A DNA stretch of 5,881 nt from contig PLCK01000195.1 in the NCBI GenBank assembly GCA_003134755.1, positions 243 through 6,123 on the forward strand. The letters are read 5' to 3'. This document shows positions 1 to 5,870 of the stretch, piece by piece. Position 1 is the first letter of the stretch; every line of letters starts with the position of its first letter. The DNA is from Actinomycetota bacterium. GTDB lineage: Bacteria > Actinomycetota > Actinomycetes > Acidothermales > Acidothermaceae. Under the pieces are notes generated by a model, which worked only from the letters and a program-made list of their open reading frames with translations, did no database searches and was not told the origin of the DNA. A program made the translations under genes and the position numbers.

Positions 1-435
1 AGACAGCAGCGGGTCGCGCGGATCGATCAGGTCGTCGCCGAGCATCACGGCGAACGGCTGGTGACCGACGTGCTGGGCCGCGCACAGGACGGCGTGGCCT
101 AGCCCTCTGGGCTCGCCCTGGCGCACGTAGTGCACGGTCGCCAGCTCGGTGGCCCTGCGTACGAGCGCCAGCTTGTCGTCGTCCCCTTTGGAATGCAGGG
201 TGTCTTCGAGCTCGTAGTTGCGGTCGAAATGGTCCTCGAGCGCGCGCTTCCCGCGGCCCGTGATCATCAAGATGTCGCCAAGCCCGGCGGCGACAGCCTC
301 TTCGACGACGTACTGGATCGCCGGAGTGTCGACGACGGGAAGCATCTCTTTCGGAGTCGCTTTGGTCACCGGCAGGAACCGGGTGCCAAGACCTGCGGCC
401 GGGATGACGGCCTTCGTGACCTTCTGATCCGCCAT
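1..435 (-). CDS. galU: UTP--glucose-1-phosphate uridylyltransferase, N-terminal part (cut by window edge)
   Basis: This cytoplasmic enzyme makes UDP-glucose from UTP and glucose-1-phosphate, feeding glycolipid, trehalose and exopolysaccharide synthesis. The visible 145 residues read from ATG at 435 and stay open to base 1; GalU proteins are usually about 300 residues, so roughly half is present. The nucleotidyltransferase signature is clear: GLGTRFLP at residues 15-22 followed by T24-K25, then KEMLP at 29-33, GLGHAV at 111-116, and LGDD at 132-135, where the acidic residues are expected to bind metal. The family is certain. GalU is preferred over RmlA-type thymidylyltransferases because VTKATPKEMLPVVD and the later GEPRGLGHAV are GalU-like. 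It lies 22 bp downstream of the diguanylate cyclase gene on the same strand. No strong SD is present; a TTAGGGT element 7 bases before ATG is either a -10 box of a leaderless transcript or a weak SD. Confidence 0.95.
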   Translation of the reverse strand, partial: MADQKVTKAVIPAAGLGTRFLPVTKATPKEMLPVVDTPAIQYVVEEAVAAGLGDILMITGRGKRALEDHFDRNYELEDTLHSKGDDDKLALVRRATELATVHYVRQGEPRGLGHAVLCAAQHVGHQPFAVMLGDDLIDPRDPLLS

Positions 436-442
436 GACCGGA

Positions 443-449
443 ACCCTAA
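443..449 (-). promoter_or_regulatory. TTAGGGT element before galU: possible leaderless -10 box or weak SD
   Basis: On the minus strand the motif TTAGGGT sits in the 22-bp gap between the cyclase stop and the galU ATG. TAGGGT fits the TANNNT pattern of actinobacterial -10 boxes and ends 7 bases before the ATG, the distance expected if transcription starts at the start codon itself. The AGGG inside it could instead act as a poor SD at 8-base spacing. I see no TTGAC-like -35 at the right distance. The same heptamer precedes the truncated gene at the right edge. Confidence 0.35.
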
Positions 450-457
450 CCGTTGAC

Positions 458-2713
458 TCAGGAATCGGGGTTGTGGGGGCGACCGAGGTCCCACGGTCGC
501 ACCGGTTCGGCGTCGGGCATGACGACGATCTGCGGCGTCACACCGGGCAGGATCGTGGTCGCCGAGACCGGCTGGGCGACCGACGCCCTCGACTCGGTAT
601 GGCCGTTCGTCGACGTCGCCCGAGAATCGGTCTTGCCGGTCGCCGGCTTAGCTTCGCTGCTGGTCGGGCTGTCGCCGACGCCACGGTCGCCGTCGCCACG
701 GTCGCCGCCGGCGAGGTCACCGGCGGTGTCGTCGTCGCCCCCCGCGACGATCGTGTCGGCGAACCGCCATGCATCGCGTCCGCTGTTCTTGGCCACGTAG
801 AGGGCGTCGTCCGCACTGCGCAGCAGCCGACTCGGAGTCGCGCCGTGCTCAGGGAAAACGGCTGCGCCGATCGACGCCGTGACTGCAAGCCCGCGACCCG
901 CGTCGGCACAGAACGGCGACGCCCTGATGACGGTGCCGAGCCGGTCGGCGAGCCGGGCGGCGCCGGCGGCATCTGTCTCGGGCAGGACGATGACGAATTC
1001 CTCACCGCCGTACCGCGCGACGGTGTCGACCTCACGAACCTCGGCGCGCATCCGCCCCGCGAGTTCGATGAGCACCGCGTCGCCGACCTGGTGGCCGTGC
1101 TGGTCGTTGATCGACTTGAACCTGTCGAGATCGAGCATCAGGACGGCGAGTGGCCGGCCGAACCGGGTAGCGCGCTCGATCTCGTGACCGAGTCCGAGCG
1201 TGAGGTAGCGGTAGTTCCACAATCCCGTCAGCGGGTCGGTGAGCGAGAGTCGCTGCGCTTCCTGGTGCAGCAGCACGTTGTCGATCGCGACGCTCGCCTG
1301 GGTCGCGAACGCGAGAATCGTCTCGAGGTCGTGCGCGCTGAACGGCCGCTCGCCTTCCTTGTCGTAGAGATTCAGCACGCCGACGATGCGTCCTGACTGC
1401 CGCAACGGCACTGCGATCACCGTTGTCGCCGCGGGCTCGCCCGGAGCCGGCCGCAATCCCGGGCCTTCACCGACGACGCCGCGCACCGGCTCGCCGGTAC
1501 TGGCGACCCGACCGGTGATGCCCTTGCCGAGAGGGACGACGGCACCGACGTCGAGTGTGTCGGCGGCCGGCCCGCTGCGGACCTTGACGGTCAGACTGCC
1601 GTCGGCGTCGAGGAACATGATGGCGCCACCGGTCGCCTGCACGCTGCCGATGGCGGTGTCGAGAACGACCTCGAGAATGCCGTTGAGGTCATGCGTGTGA
1701 GTCAGCGTGGCGCCGAGCCGATCGAGGTTCTGCCGGAGCTCGTCGCGACTGCGCTCGAGCTGGCGAATATAGGTCTGCAATTCCGACGTCATGTGGTTGA
1801 AGGCGGTCGCCAGTTTTCCGACTTCATCCTTCGAACGCACCGGGATAGCGATGTCGAGGTCGCCGCTCGCCGCACGAGCCGCGGCCTCTGACAACTCTGC
1901 GACCGGTCGGCTGATCAGTCGGGCCAGCACCCGGCCCATGGCGAGCCCACCGAGAACCGTGATCGCGACGATGCCGATCAGCAGCAACCTGAGCTTCGTG
2001 GAGCTCGGAATCGGCTCGCTCACGACGACCGCGTAGGGCTGGCTGACAGAAGGCGGTACGAACGAAACGATGCGCGAGCCCGAATCGAATACGCGCGATG
2101 CCGTCGAGCCTCGAATCGCGGCCGCCTGCTTGGCGGCCGCTGCGGGCGACAGCGTGCTCGACACGACAGCGCCGTTCGCGACCAGCGTGACGGCTTGCTG
2201 GCCGACCAGTCCGGCACTGATACTCGCCGCCGTCGTCGGTGCGACCGACCATGCAACGGCGACCGCGGTCAACGACGGGCTGGCGGCGATCGCCAGGCCC
2301 GCGCGGCTCGAGATCGCGATGTCGGCGTTCTTCGCGTCGGTGCAGCTGTTCAGAACCTCGGGCAACGGCGTCGGAGTCTTCGCGGCCGGCACTTTTCCGG
2401 CCGACGCGACGACGGACTGGTTGGCGCCTTCGACGACGGCGTAGTCGACCGCGTGTGAGTCGACCATCTGCTTGACCGCCGAAGCCGGCCCGAAAGCCGC
2501 TGCCTTGAGACCGAGCAGTTGCGCAGCCTGGGCGGCTTGGGTGCATCGTGCGGTGAGCACGTCGGCGACGCTGATGCTCGACGTGCGCAGCCGGCTACCG
2601 ATCTGGGTGTGCAAGATCCGTGGGACCGCGATCAGCACAATCAACGAGCCGACGAGCACCGGCACGAGGACGACGAAGACGAAGGCAAGCGAGAGCCGGG
2701 TGCGAAGTGCCAC
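458..2713 (-). CDS. Membrane-bound diguanylate cyclase (extracytoplasmic region-HAMP-GAF-GGDEF)
   Basis: The enzyme would condense two GTP to c-di-GMP at the inner face of the membrane. With the start chosen here it has 751 residues. Layout: TM1 about 9-33; an Ala/Ser-rich extracytoplasmic region of about 205 residues, not recognised, with two cysteines (57, 124); TM2 241-264; HAMP about 262-317; a short coiled linker to about 337; GAF about 340-484; GGDEF about 487-652; then a 100-residue low-complexity tail. The GGDEF domain looks active: signature GGEEF at 569-573, metal ligand D528, guanine-contacting N536 and D545, and an inhibitory I-site R560-x-x-D563. GTG at 2713 is preferred because GGGAGG (2724-2719) lies 5 bases upstream; GTG 2737 and ATG 2731 also keep the frame but have no such SD. 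galU follows after 22 bp. No EAL domain is present. The signal sensed is unknown. Confidence 0.93.
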   Translation of the reverse strand: MALRTRLSLAFVFVVLVPVLVGSLIVLIAVPRILHTQIGSRLRTSSISVADVLTARCTQAAQAAQLLGLKAAAFGPASAVKQMVDSHAVDYAVVEGANQSVVASAGKVPAAKTPTPLPEVLNSCTDAKNADIAISSRAGLAIAASPSLTAVAVAWSVAPTTAASISAGLVGQQAVTLVANGAVVSSTLSPAAAAKQAAAIRGSTASRVFDSGSRIVSFVPPSVSQPYAVVVSEPIPSSTKLRLLLIGIVAITVLGGLAMGRVLARLISRPVAELSEAAARAASGDLDIAIPVRSKDEVGKLATAFNHMTSELQTYIRQLERSRDELRQNLDRLGATLTHTHDLNGILEVVLDTAIGSVQATGGAIMFLDADGSLTVKVRSGPAADTLDVGAVVPLGKGITGRVASTGEPVRGVVGEGPGLRPAPGEPAATTVIAVPLRQSGRIVGVLNLYDKEGERPFSAHDLETILAFATQASVAIDNVLLHQEAQRLSLTDPLTGLWNYRYLTLGLGHEIERATRFGRPLAVLMLDLDRFKSINDQHGHQVGDAVLIELAGRMRAEVREVDTVARYGGEEFVIVLPETDAAGAARLADRLGTVIRASPFCADAGRGLAVTASIGAAVFPEHGATPSRLLRSADDALYVAKNSGRDAWRFADTIVAGGDDDTAGDLAGGDRGDGDRGVGDSPTSSEAKPATGKTDSRATSTNGHTESRASVAQPVSATTILPGVTPQIVVMPDAEPVRPWDLGRPHNPDS
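680..709 (-). repeat. Two-copy 15-bp tandem repeat in the cyclase tail
   Basis: GCCACGGTCGCCGTC (680-694) is followed directly by GCCACGGTCGCCGCC (695-709), 14 of 15 bases identical. On the minus strand it encodes a Gly/Asp/Arg stretch, GGDRGDGDRGV, in the tail after the GGDEF domain. A unit that is a multiple of three keeps the frame, so copy number could vary without breaking the protein. Confidence 0.7.
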
Positions 2714-2979
2714 CAGGACCTCCCGTGTCATCCGCACCGGGTGTTGCTGGCACCAAGTCGGTCAGAATCGTGCGTGAACGGGCGCAACTACCCCTGCGAT
2801 GCTTGCACGACCTCTGCACATCTGCGAAGACGCTGGCCGGGCGATATCTGAATACTCCCTATCGACCACAATGGGTTGAATATGCCGACTTTGCACCACA
2901 GAAATCGCTCGCGCGCCGGCGGAGATCATTTCCCGCCGACCCGACCGTACCCGTCCCGCAGCGAACATCGAAGCCCGCC
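2714..2979. other. Divergent intergenic region between the cyclase and the cyclo-ligase genes
   Basis: This 266-bp spacer must hold promoters for both directions. Its middle (about 2840-2910) is visibly AT-richer than the flanks, as expected of promoter DNA, but I found no convincing -35/-10 pair. The best minus-strand candidate is TTGTGG (2873-2868), 17 bases, then GATATC (2850 region side of the spacer), which is poor. A 6-bp stem (CGGCGG 2917-2922 with CCGCCG 2933-2938) lies about 40 bases before the cyclo-ligase start. The frame of the cyclo-ligase stays open through the whole spacer, which makes its start less certain. Confidence 0.5.
2719..2724 (-). promoter_or_regulatory. Shine-Dalgarno of the diguanylate cyclase gene
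   Basis: GGGAGG on the minus strand is separated from GTG 2713 by the five bases TCCTG. This is the strongest ribosome-binding signal in the area and it lies inside the longer reading frame that opens at GTG 2737. It therefore decides in favour of the shorter, 751-residue protein. Confidence 0.7.
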
Positions 2980-3612
2980 GTGACATTCGCCGACGCCGAT
3001 GATGTCCGCCGGGCGAAGGCGCTATTGCGTGCCGACCTCCTGGCGTCCCGCCTTCGCCGCTCCGCGGAAGATCGTGCCGCGGTAGCCGTGGCGCTGGCGC
3101 GCTCCCTCGAGGGCACGCTCGCGGCCCGCCTTCGCGGTGACCTGCCCAGCGTCGCGGCCTACCTGTCGGTGGGTGCCGAACCCGGCACCGGTCCGCTCAT
3201 CGGCGCCCTGGCCGAACGAGGCGTCCGGACGATCGTCCCGGTCCTCACGGAAACGGCAGAACTCGACTGGACGGCGCTCGCACCGGATGCGGCCATCCTC
3301 GCCGGCCTGCGGGGCACAGTAGAACCGGACGGTCCGCGCCTCGGGGGTAACGCGATCGCCGCCGCGTCGATCGTGCTCGTTCCCGCGGTTGCCGTCGATT
3401 TGCAGGGCCATCGCCTCGGCAGGGGTGGCGGCTCTTACGACCGGGCGCTCGCGCTCGTTGGGTCCGGTGCACTCGTGCTGGCCGTCGTCCACGACGATGA
3501 GGTCGTCGACGCGGTGCCCGTCGAGGCGCACGACCGGCCGGTTCATGGCGCGCTGACCCCGGGCGGCGTGCTGGACTTCCAACTGGCCTCCCCGACTGCC
3601 GACGGCGACTGA
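2980..3612 (+). CDS. 5-formyltetrahydrofolate cyclo-ligase (5,10-methenyltetrahydrofolate synthetase)
   Basis: This cytoplasmic enzyme uses ATP to convert 5-formyl-THF into 5,10-methenyl-THF, returning the storage folate to one-carbon metabolism. From GTG 2980 the protein has 210 residues, close to the usual 180-210. Family marks: the basic N-terminal helix (R10, R11, K13, R17) that normally opens the protein; AYLSVGAEPGT at 60-70; EPDG at 115-118; VPAVAVD at 134-140; the phosphate-binding loop LGRGGGSYDR at 146-155; and the C-terminal VPVEAHDRPVHGALTPGGV segment. The frame is open far upstream, but homology should begin near residue 10, so GTG 2980 fits; GTG 2770 would add 70 unfamily-like residues. 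No clear SD precedes 2980, so the start is the weak point. The antiporter gene starts 6 bp after the stop, implying one transcript. Functional link between the two is not obvious. Confidence 0.93.
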   Translation: MTFADADDVRRAKALLRADLLASRLRRSAEDRAAVAVALARSLEGTLAARLRGDLPSVAAYLSVGAEPGTGPLIGALAERGVRTIVPVLTETAELDWTALAPDAAILAGLRGTVEPDGPRLGGNAIAAASIVLVPAVAVDLQGHRLGRGGGSYDRALALVGSGALVLAVVHDDEVVDAVPVEAHDRPVHGALTPGGVLDFQLASPTADGD

Positions 3613-3618
3613 CCGTCG

Positions 3619-5130
3619 ATGGTCGGCACCCGGCTCGACGTCGTGTTGCTCCTCGGTGCCGTCGTGCTGCTCGCCGCGATCGTCGCCGTCCGATACGCGA
3701 CCCGGATCGGACTGCCGGGTCTGCTGGTCTACCTCGCGATCGGTCTCGTGCTGCAATCCGTCATTCATTTCGACGACGCGAAGCGCGCGCAATCGCTCGG
3801 CCTCGCGGCGCTCATGCTGATCCTCGCCGAGGGCGGACTCACCACCCGCTGGGACGACGTGCGGTCGGCCGTCGTCCCTGCCGTGCTGTTGTCCATCATC
3901 GGCGTCGCGGTGAGCATGAGTGTGACGGCTGTCGTCGCGCATCTGGTGCTCGGTGGAAGTTGGCGCATCGCGTTCCTGCTCGGCGCGGTCGTGTCATCAA
4001 CCGACGCGGCGGCAGTCTTTTCCATGCTGCGCAGGCTCAAGTTGCCGGCCCGAGTGGCGGGCGTGCTCGAGGTCGAATCCGGACTCAACGACGCGCCCGC
4101 GGTCATCGCCGTGGTGTTGCTCAGTGCGCATCACCCACAACGAAACGCCGGCATCATCGCAGCACTCATCGGCTACGAACTGGTGGCCGGAGCGGCGATC
4201 GGGTTTGGCGTCGCGTGGCTCGGCGCGCGCGCACTGCGTCAATTGGCGCTGCCCGCGTCGGGTCTGTATCCGCTGGCCGTGCTTGCACTCGCGGTCGCCG
4301 GGTTTGGCGCGGCATCGCTGTCACACGCGAGCGGCTTTCTCGCCGTCTACGTTGCCGGGCTCGTTCTCGGCAACTCTCGACTGCCCCATCGACCAGCAAC
4401 GCGCGGCTTCGCCGAGGGCATTGCTTGGTTGGCGCAGATCGGTCTGTTCATCATGCTCGGCGTCCTGGTGATCCCGTCAGCGCTACCGCGCGAGATCCTG
4501 CCGGCGCTGGCGGTCGGCGGCGCGCTGCTGCTTGTCGCGCGCCCCGCATCGGTCGCGCTCTCGCTGCTCCCCCTGAAGATTCCGGCCCTGCGCGCTTTGT
4601 CGTATCGCTGGTCTGAGCAAGTGTTCCTGTCGTGGGCCGGCCTTCGCGGTGCGGTGCCGATCGTGCTGGCCACTGTGCCAGTCACTGCGGGCGTGGCTCG
4701 AAGCAACGAACTCTTCAGCCTGGTGTTCGTTCTCGTCGTTGCCTTCACCGTGCTGCAGGGGCCGACTCTGCCGGTAGCGGCGCGGATCCTGCGATTGGCC
4801 GCATCGGGTGAGCCCGACGACATCGGCGTCGAGACCGCGCCACTCGAAGACCTCGGCGCCGACCTGCTGCAGCTCACGATTCCGCCCGGTTCGCAGTTGC
4901 ACGGAGTCGAGATCTTCGAGCTACGGCTGCCGCGAGGCTCGGCGGTCACTCTCATTGTGCGTGACGGAGTCAGTTTCGTGCCGACGAGCGAGACCGGACT
5001 GCGGCAGGGCGACGCACTGCTTATCGTCGCGACGACGGCTGTCCGACTCGTTGCCGAACGACGGCTACGCGCGGTGAGCCGCCGCGGCAAACTCGCTGGC
5101 TGGTACGGCGAGACGGGCGACCGGTCGTGA
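3619..5130 (+). CDS. CPA-type potassium (sodium)/proton antiporter with C-terminal RCK_C domain
   Basis: The 503-residue protein would exchange K+ or Na+ for protons across the membrane, helping pH and osmotic balance. Residues 1-390 are a monovalent cation/proton antiporter domain with about 12-13 hydrophobic segments. Visible signatures are SSTDAAAVF (126-134), EVESGLNDAPAVI (151-163) with the ion-site N157-D158 pair, and SWAGLRGAVPIVLA (338-351). Residues about 409-485 form an RCK_C (TrkA_C) domain, the small cytosolic ligand-binding module found in NhaP2/CvrA-type transporters. I see no full RCK_N Rossmann domain. The ATG lies 6 bp after the cyclo-ligase stop without a good SD, so translation is probably coupled. 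K+ versus Na+ specificity cannot be read from sequence; the CvrA-like layout favours K+/H+. A long hairpin 44 bp downstream probably ends the transcript. Confidence 0.92.
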   Translation: MVGTRLDVVLLLGAVVLLAAIVAVRYATRIGLPGLLVYLAIGLVLQSVIHFDDAKRAQSLGLAALMLILAEGGLTTRWDDVRSAVVPAVLLSIIGVAVSMSVTAVVAHLVLGGSWRIAFLLGAVVSSTDAAAVFSMLRRLKLPARVAGVLEVESGLNDAPAVIAVVLLSAHHPQRNAGIIAALIGYELVAGAAIGFGVAWLGARALRQLALPASGLYPLAVLALAVAGFGAASLSHASGFLAVYVAGLVLGNSRLPHRPATRGFAEGIAWLAQIGLFIMLGVLVIPSALPREILPALAVGGALLLVARPASVALSLLPLKIPALRALSYRWSEQVFLSWAGLRGAVPIVLATVPVTAGVARSNELFSLVFVLVVAFTVLQGPTLPVAARILRLAASGEPDDIGVETAPLEDLGADLLQLTIPPGSQLHGVEIFELRLPRGSAVTLIVRDGVSFVPTSETGLRQGDALLIVATTAVRLVAERRLRAVSRRGKLAGWYGETGDRS

Positions 5131-5140
5131 CCGATCGTGA
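5121..5140 (+). repeat. Two-copy 10-bp tandem repeat spanning the antiporter stop
   Basis: CCGGTCGTGA (5121-5130) is followed by CCGATCGTGA (5131-5140), 9 of 10 identical; the TGA of the first copy is the antiporter stop. Just after it CGTCAGGAG/CGTCAGGCC repeats a second short unit. It looks like small slippage at a gene end; no function is evident. Confidence 0.6.
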
Positions 5141-5174
5141 CCGTCAGGAGCGTCAGGCCTGGCTGGTTGAGGTT

Positions 5175-5214
5175 GTGGTAACCACGTCGCGGTAAACCGC
5201 GACCTGGTTACCAC
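5175..5214 (+). terminator. Long hairpin after the antiporter gene, probable intrinsic terminator without U-tract
   Basis: GTGGTAACCA (5175-5184) pairs perfectly with TGGTTACCAC (5205-5214). Inside, GTCGCGGT (5186-5193) pairs with ACCGCGAC (5196-5203) around a two-base AA centre. The only defect in the 19-position stem is a C/C mismatch (5185/5204). It starts 44 bases after the antiporter stop, where a terminator is expected, and no T-run follows, as is common for hairpin terminators in GC-rich actinobacteria. The alternative is a protein-binding operator, because each part is itself a near-palindrome with a GGT...ACC core. Confidence 0.55.
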
Positions 5215-5290
5215 TGCTTGCTCCGGCCCCCGCGACTTCGCCCGGTTGCAGCCCCCGCTGGGTGGACGGCGACGGTTCGATGCCTCATGA

Positions 5291-5317
5291 TTAGCAATCA
5301 AAGGACGAGAGTGCCAG
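5291..5317 (+). promoter_or_regulatory. CIRCE-like inverted repeat (putative HrcA operator) upstream of fmdB
   Basis: TTAGCAATC (5291-5299), a 9-base spacer, then GAGTGCCAG (5309-5317). The CIRCE consensus is TTAGCACTC-N9-GAGTGCTAA, so the left arm matches 8 of 9, the right arm 7 of 9, and the spacer is exactly 9. GAGTGCCAG-type arms with C-A-G ends are tolerated in GC-rich species. The element ends 3 bases before the SD of fmdB, the place where CIRCE usually lies relative to groE-type genes. A weak promoter just upstream (TGGACG 5263-5268, 16 bases, CATGAT 5285-5290) would start transcription within the left arm, so HrcA binding would block it. Confidence 0.6.
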
Positions 5318-5320
5318 CTT

Positions 5321-5325
5321 GGAGG
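5321..5325 (+). promoter_or_regulatory. Shine-Dalgarno of the FmdB-family gene
   Basis: GGAGG lies 10 bases before GTG 5336. It supports the GTG start, which also gives the canonical FmdB opening MPTYQY. Confidence 0.7.
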
Positions 5326-5335
5326 CGAGTGAACC

Positions 5336-5779
5336 GTGCCCACGTATCAATACGCGTGCACTGAGTGCGGCGACCCGCTCGAGCAGGTACAGAAGTTCAC
5401 CGACGACCCGCTCACGGTTTGCCCGGCGTGCGGCGGCAAGCTGCGCAAGCTCTTCTCGTCCGTCGGGATCGTGTTCAAAGGGTCCGGTTTCTACCGCACC
5501 GACAGCCGCACCGCGGCCGCGGTAGGCGCAAAGGCATCGTCCGAAGGCGGCTCGTCCGGGTCGTCCGGCGAGGCCACGTCGAGTTCTGGGTCGTCCGAAC
5601 CATCGGGCTCGGGTACCTCGAAGGACGCGTCCGGCTCCAACGGCTCGTCGGGCTCCGGCTCGAGCGGAGACTCCAAGGGGACGTCGACGGCAGCCGCCGC
5701 CTCGCCGAAGCCGGCTGGCGGCTCGTCCGCGTCCAGAGGGTCGAAGTCCGGCGGCTCGAAGTCGGCCGCCGACAGCTAA
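5336..5779 (+). CDS. FmdB-family zinc-ribbon protein with Ser/Gly-rich tail
   Basis: The 147-residue protein opens with the standard FmdB regulatory-protein domain: MPTYQYACTECG, with C8 and C11 as the first zinc pair and C29-P-A-C32 as the second, then KLRKLFSSVGIVFKGSGFYRTD (36-57 region) which closes the domain. The name comes from a formamidase-associated regulator, but the biochemical role of most members is unknown; a zinc-dependent nucleic-acid or protein contact is only inference. From about residue 66 to the end it is a disordered-looking run of Ser, Gly, Thr, Ala and some Lys without recognisable fold. The family core is about 60-70 residues, so over half of this protein is tail. 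GTG 5336 is backed by GGAGG at 5321. It sits alone after the hairpin, with a CIRCE-like site in its leader, so it probably has its own, possibly heat-shock controlled, promoter. Confidence 0.9.
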   Translation: MPTYQYACTECGDPLEQVQKFTDDPLTVCPACGGKLRKLFSSVGIVFKGSGFYRTDSRTAAAVGAKASSEGGSSGSSGEATSSSGSSEPSGSGTSKDASGSNGSSGSGSSGDSKGTSTAAAASPKPAGGSSASRGSKSGGSKSAADS

Positions 5780-5780
5780 G

Positions 5781-5789
5781 TCGTCCACA
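5781..5789 (+). promoter_or_regulatory. DnaA-box-like 9-mer
   Basis: TCGTCCACA differs at one base from TTGTCCACA, the box preferred by actinobacterial DnaA. It lies directly after the FmdB stop. A single near-match in GC-rich DNA can be chance; the second copy 30 bases on makes it worth noting. Confidence 0.25.
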
Positions 5790-5810
5790 GCTCGGGTGTC
5801 ACTTGAACGG

Positions 5811-5819
5811 TTGTCCACC
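5811..5819 (+). promoter_or_regulatory. Second DnaA-box-like 9-mer
   Basis: TTGTCCACC differs from TTGTCCACA only in the last base. It has the same orientation as the copy at 5781 and starts exactly 30 bases later, about three helical turns, so both would face the same side of the DNA. Confidence 0.25.
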
Positions 5820-5857
5820 CCGGGCGCGGGCCGACCTCGTCGACGTGCGCGCGTCAC

Positions 5858-5864
5858 TTAGGGT
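5858..5864 (+). promoter_or_regulatory. TTAGGGT element before the truncated right-edge gene
   Basis: TAGGGT (5859-5864) fits TANNNT and ends 6 bases before ATG 5871, which suggests a -10 box of a leaderless transcript; the AGGG could instead serve as a weak SD. No clear -35 is seen about 17 bases upstream. Confidence 0.35.
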
Positions 5865-5870
5865 CGGCGC

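Noticed and set aside
434..1396. 320-residue plus-strand frame opposite the cyclase gene
   Set aside because: It is the antisense shadow of the GGDEF and GAF coding sequence, Arg-rich and without domain signals.
2118..2140. Perfect 9-bp inverted repeat GCGGCCGCC / GGCGGCCGC with a 5-base loop inside the cyclase gene
   Set aside because: It lies in an Ala-rich coding stretch where GCC and GCG codons readily create such arms. There is no gene end or regulatory context.
2917..2938. 6-bp stem CGGCGG/CCGCCG before the cyclo-ligase gene as a riboswitch or attenuator
   Set aside because: The stem is short with a 10-base loop and there is no conserved riboswitch core, alternative pairing or leader peptide.
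2620..2979. In-frame 120-residue extension of the cyclo-ligase, starting inside the divergent cyclase gene
   Set aside because: It is Arg-rich, overlaps the antisense 5' end of the cyclase, and has no family similarity; it is what high GC gives in a stop-poor frame.
3022..3942. 306-residue minus-strand frame opposite the cyclo-ligase and antiporter genes
   Set aside because: Its composition (Arg, Asp, His, Gln) is typical of a reverse-strand shadow, and both genes on the plus strand have clear family motifs.
5291..5857. 188-residue minus-strand frame opposite fmdB
   Set aside because: It is antisense to an unmistakable FmdB zinc ribbon and to its SD, and has no recognisable domain.
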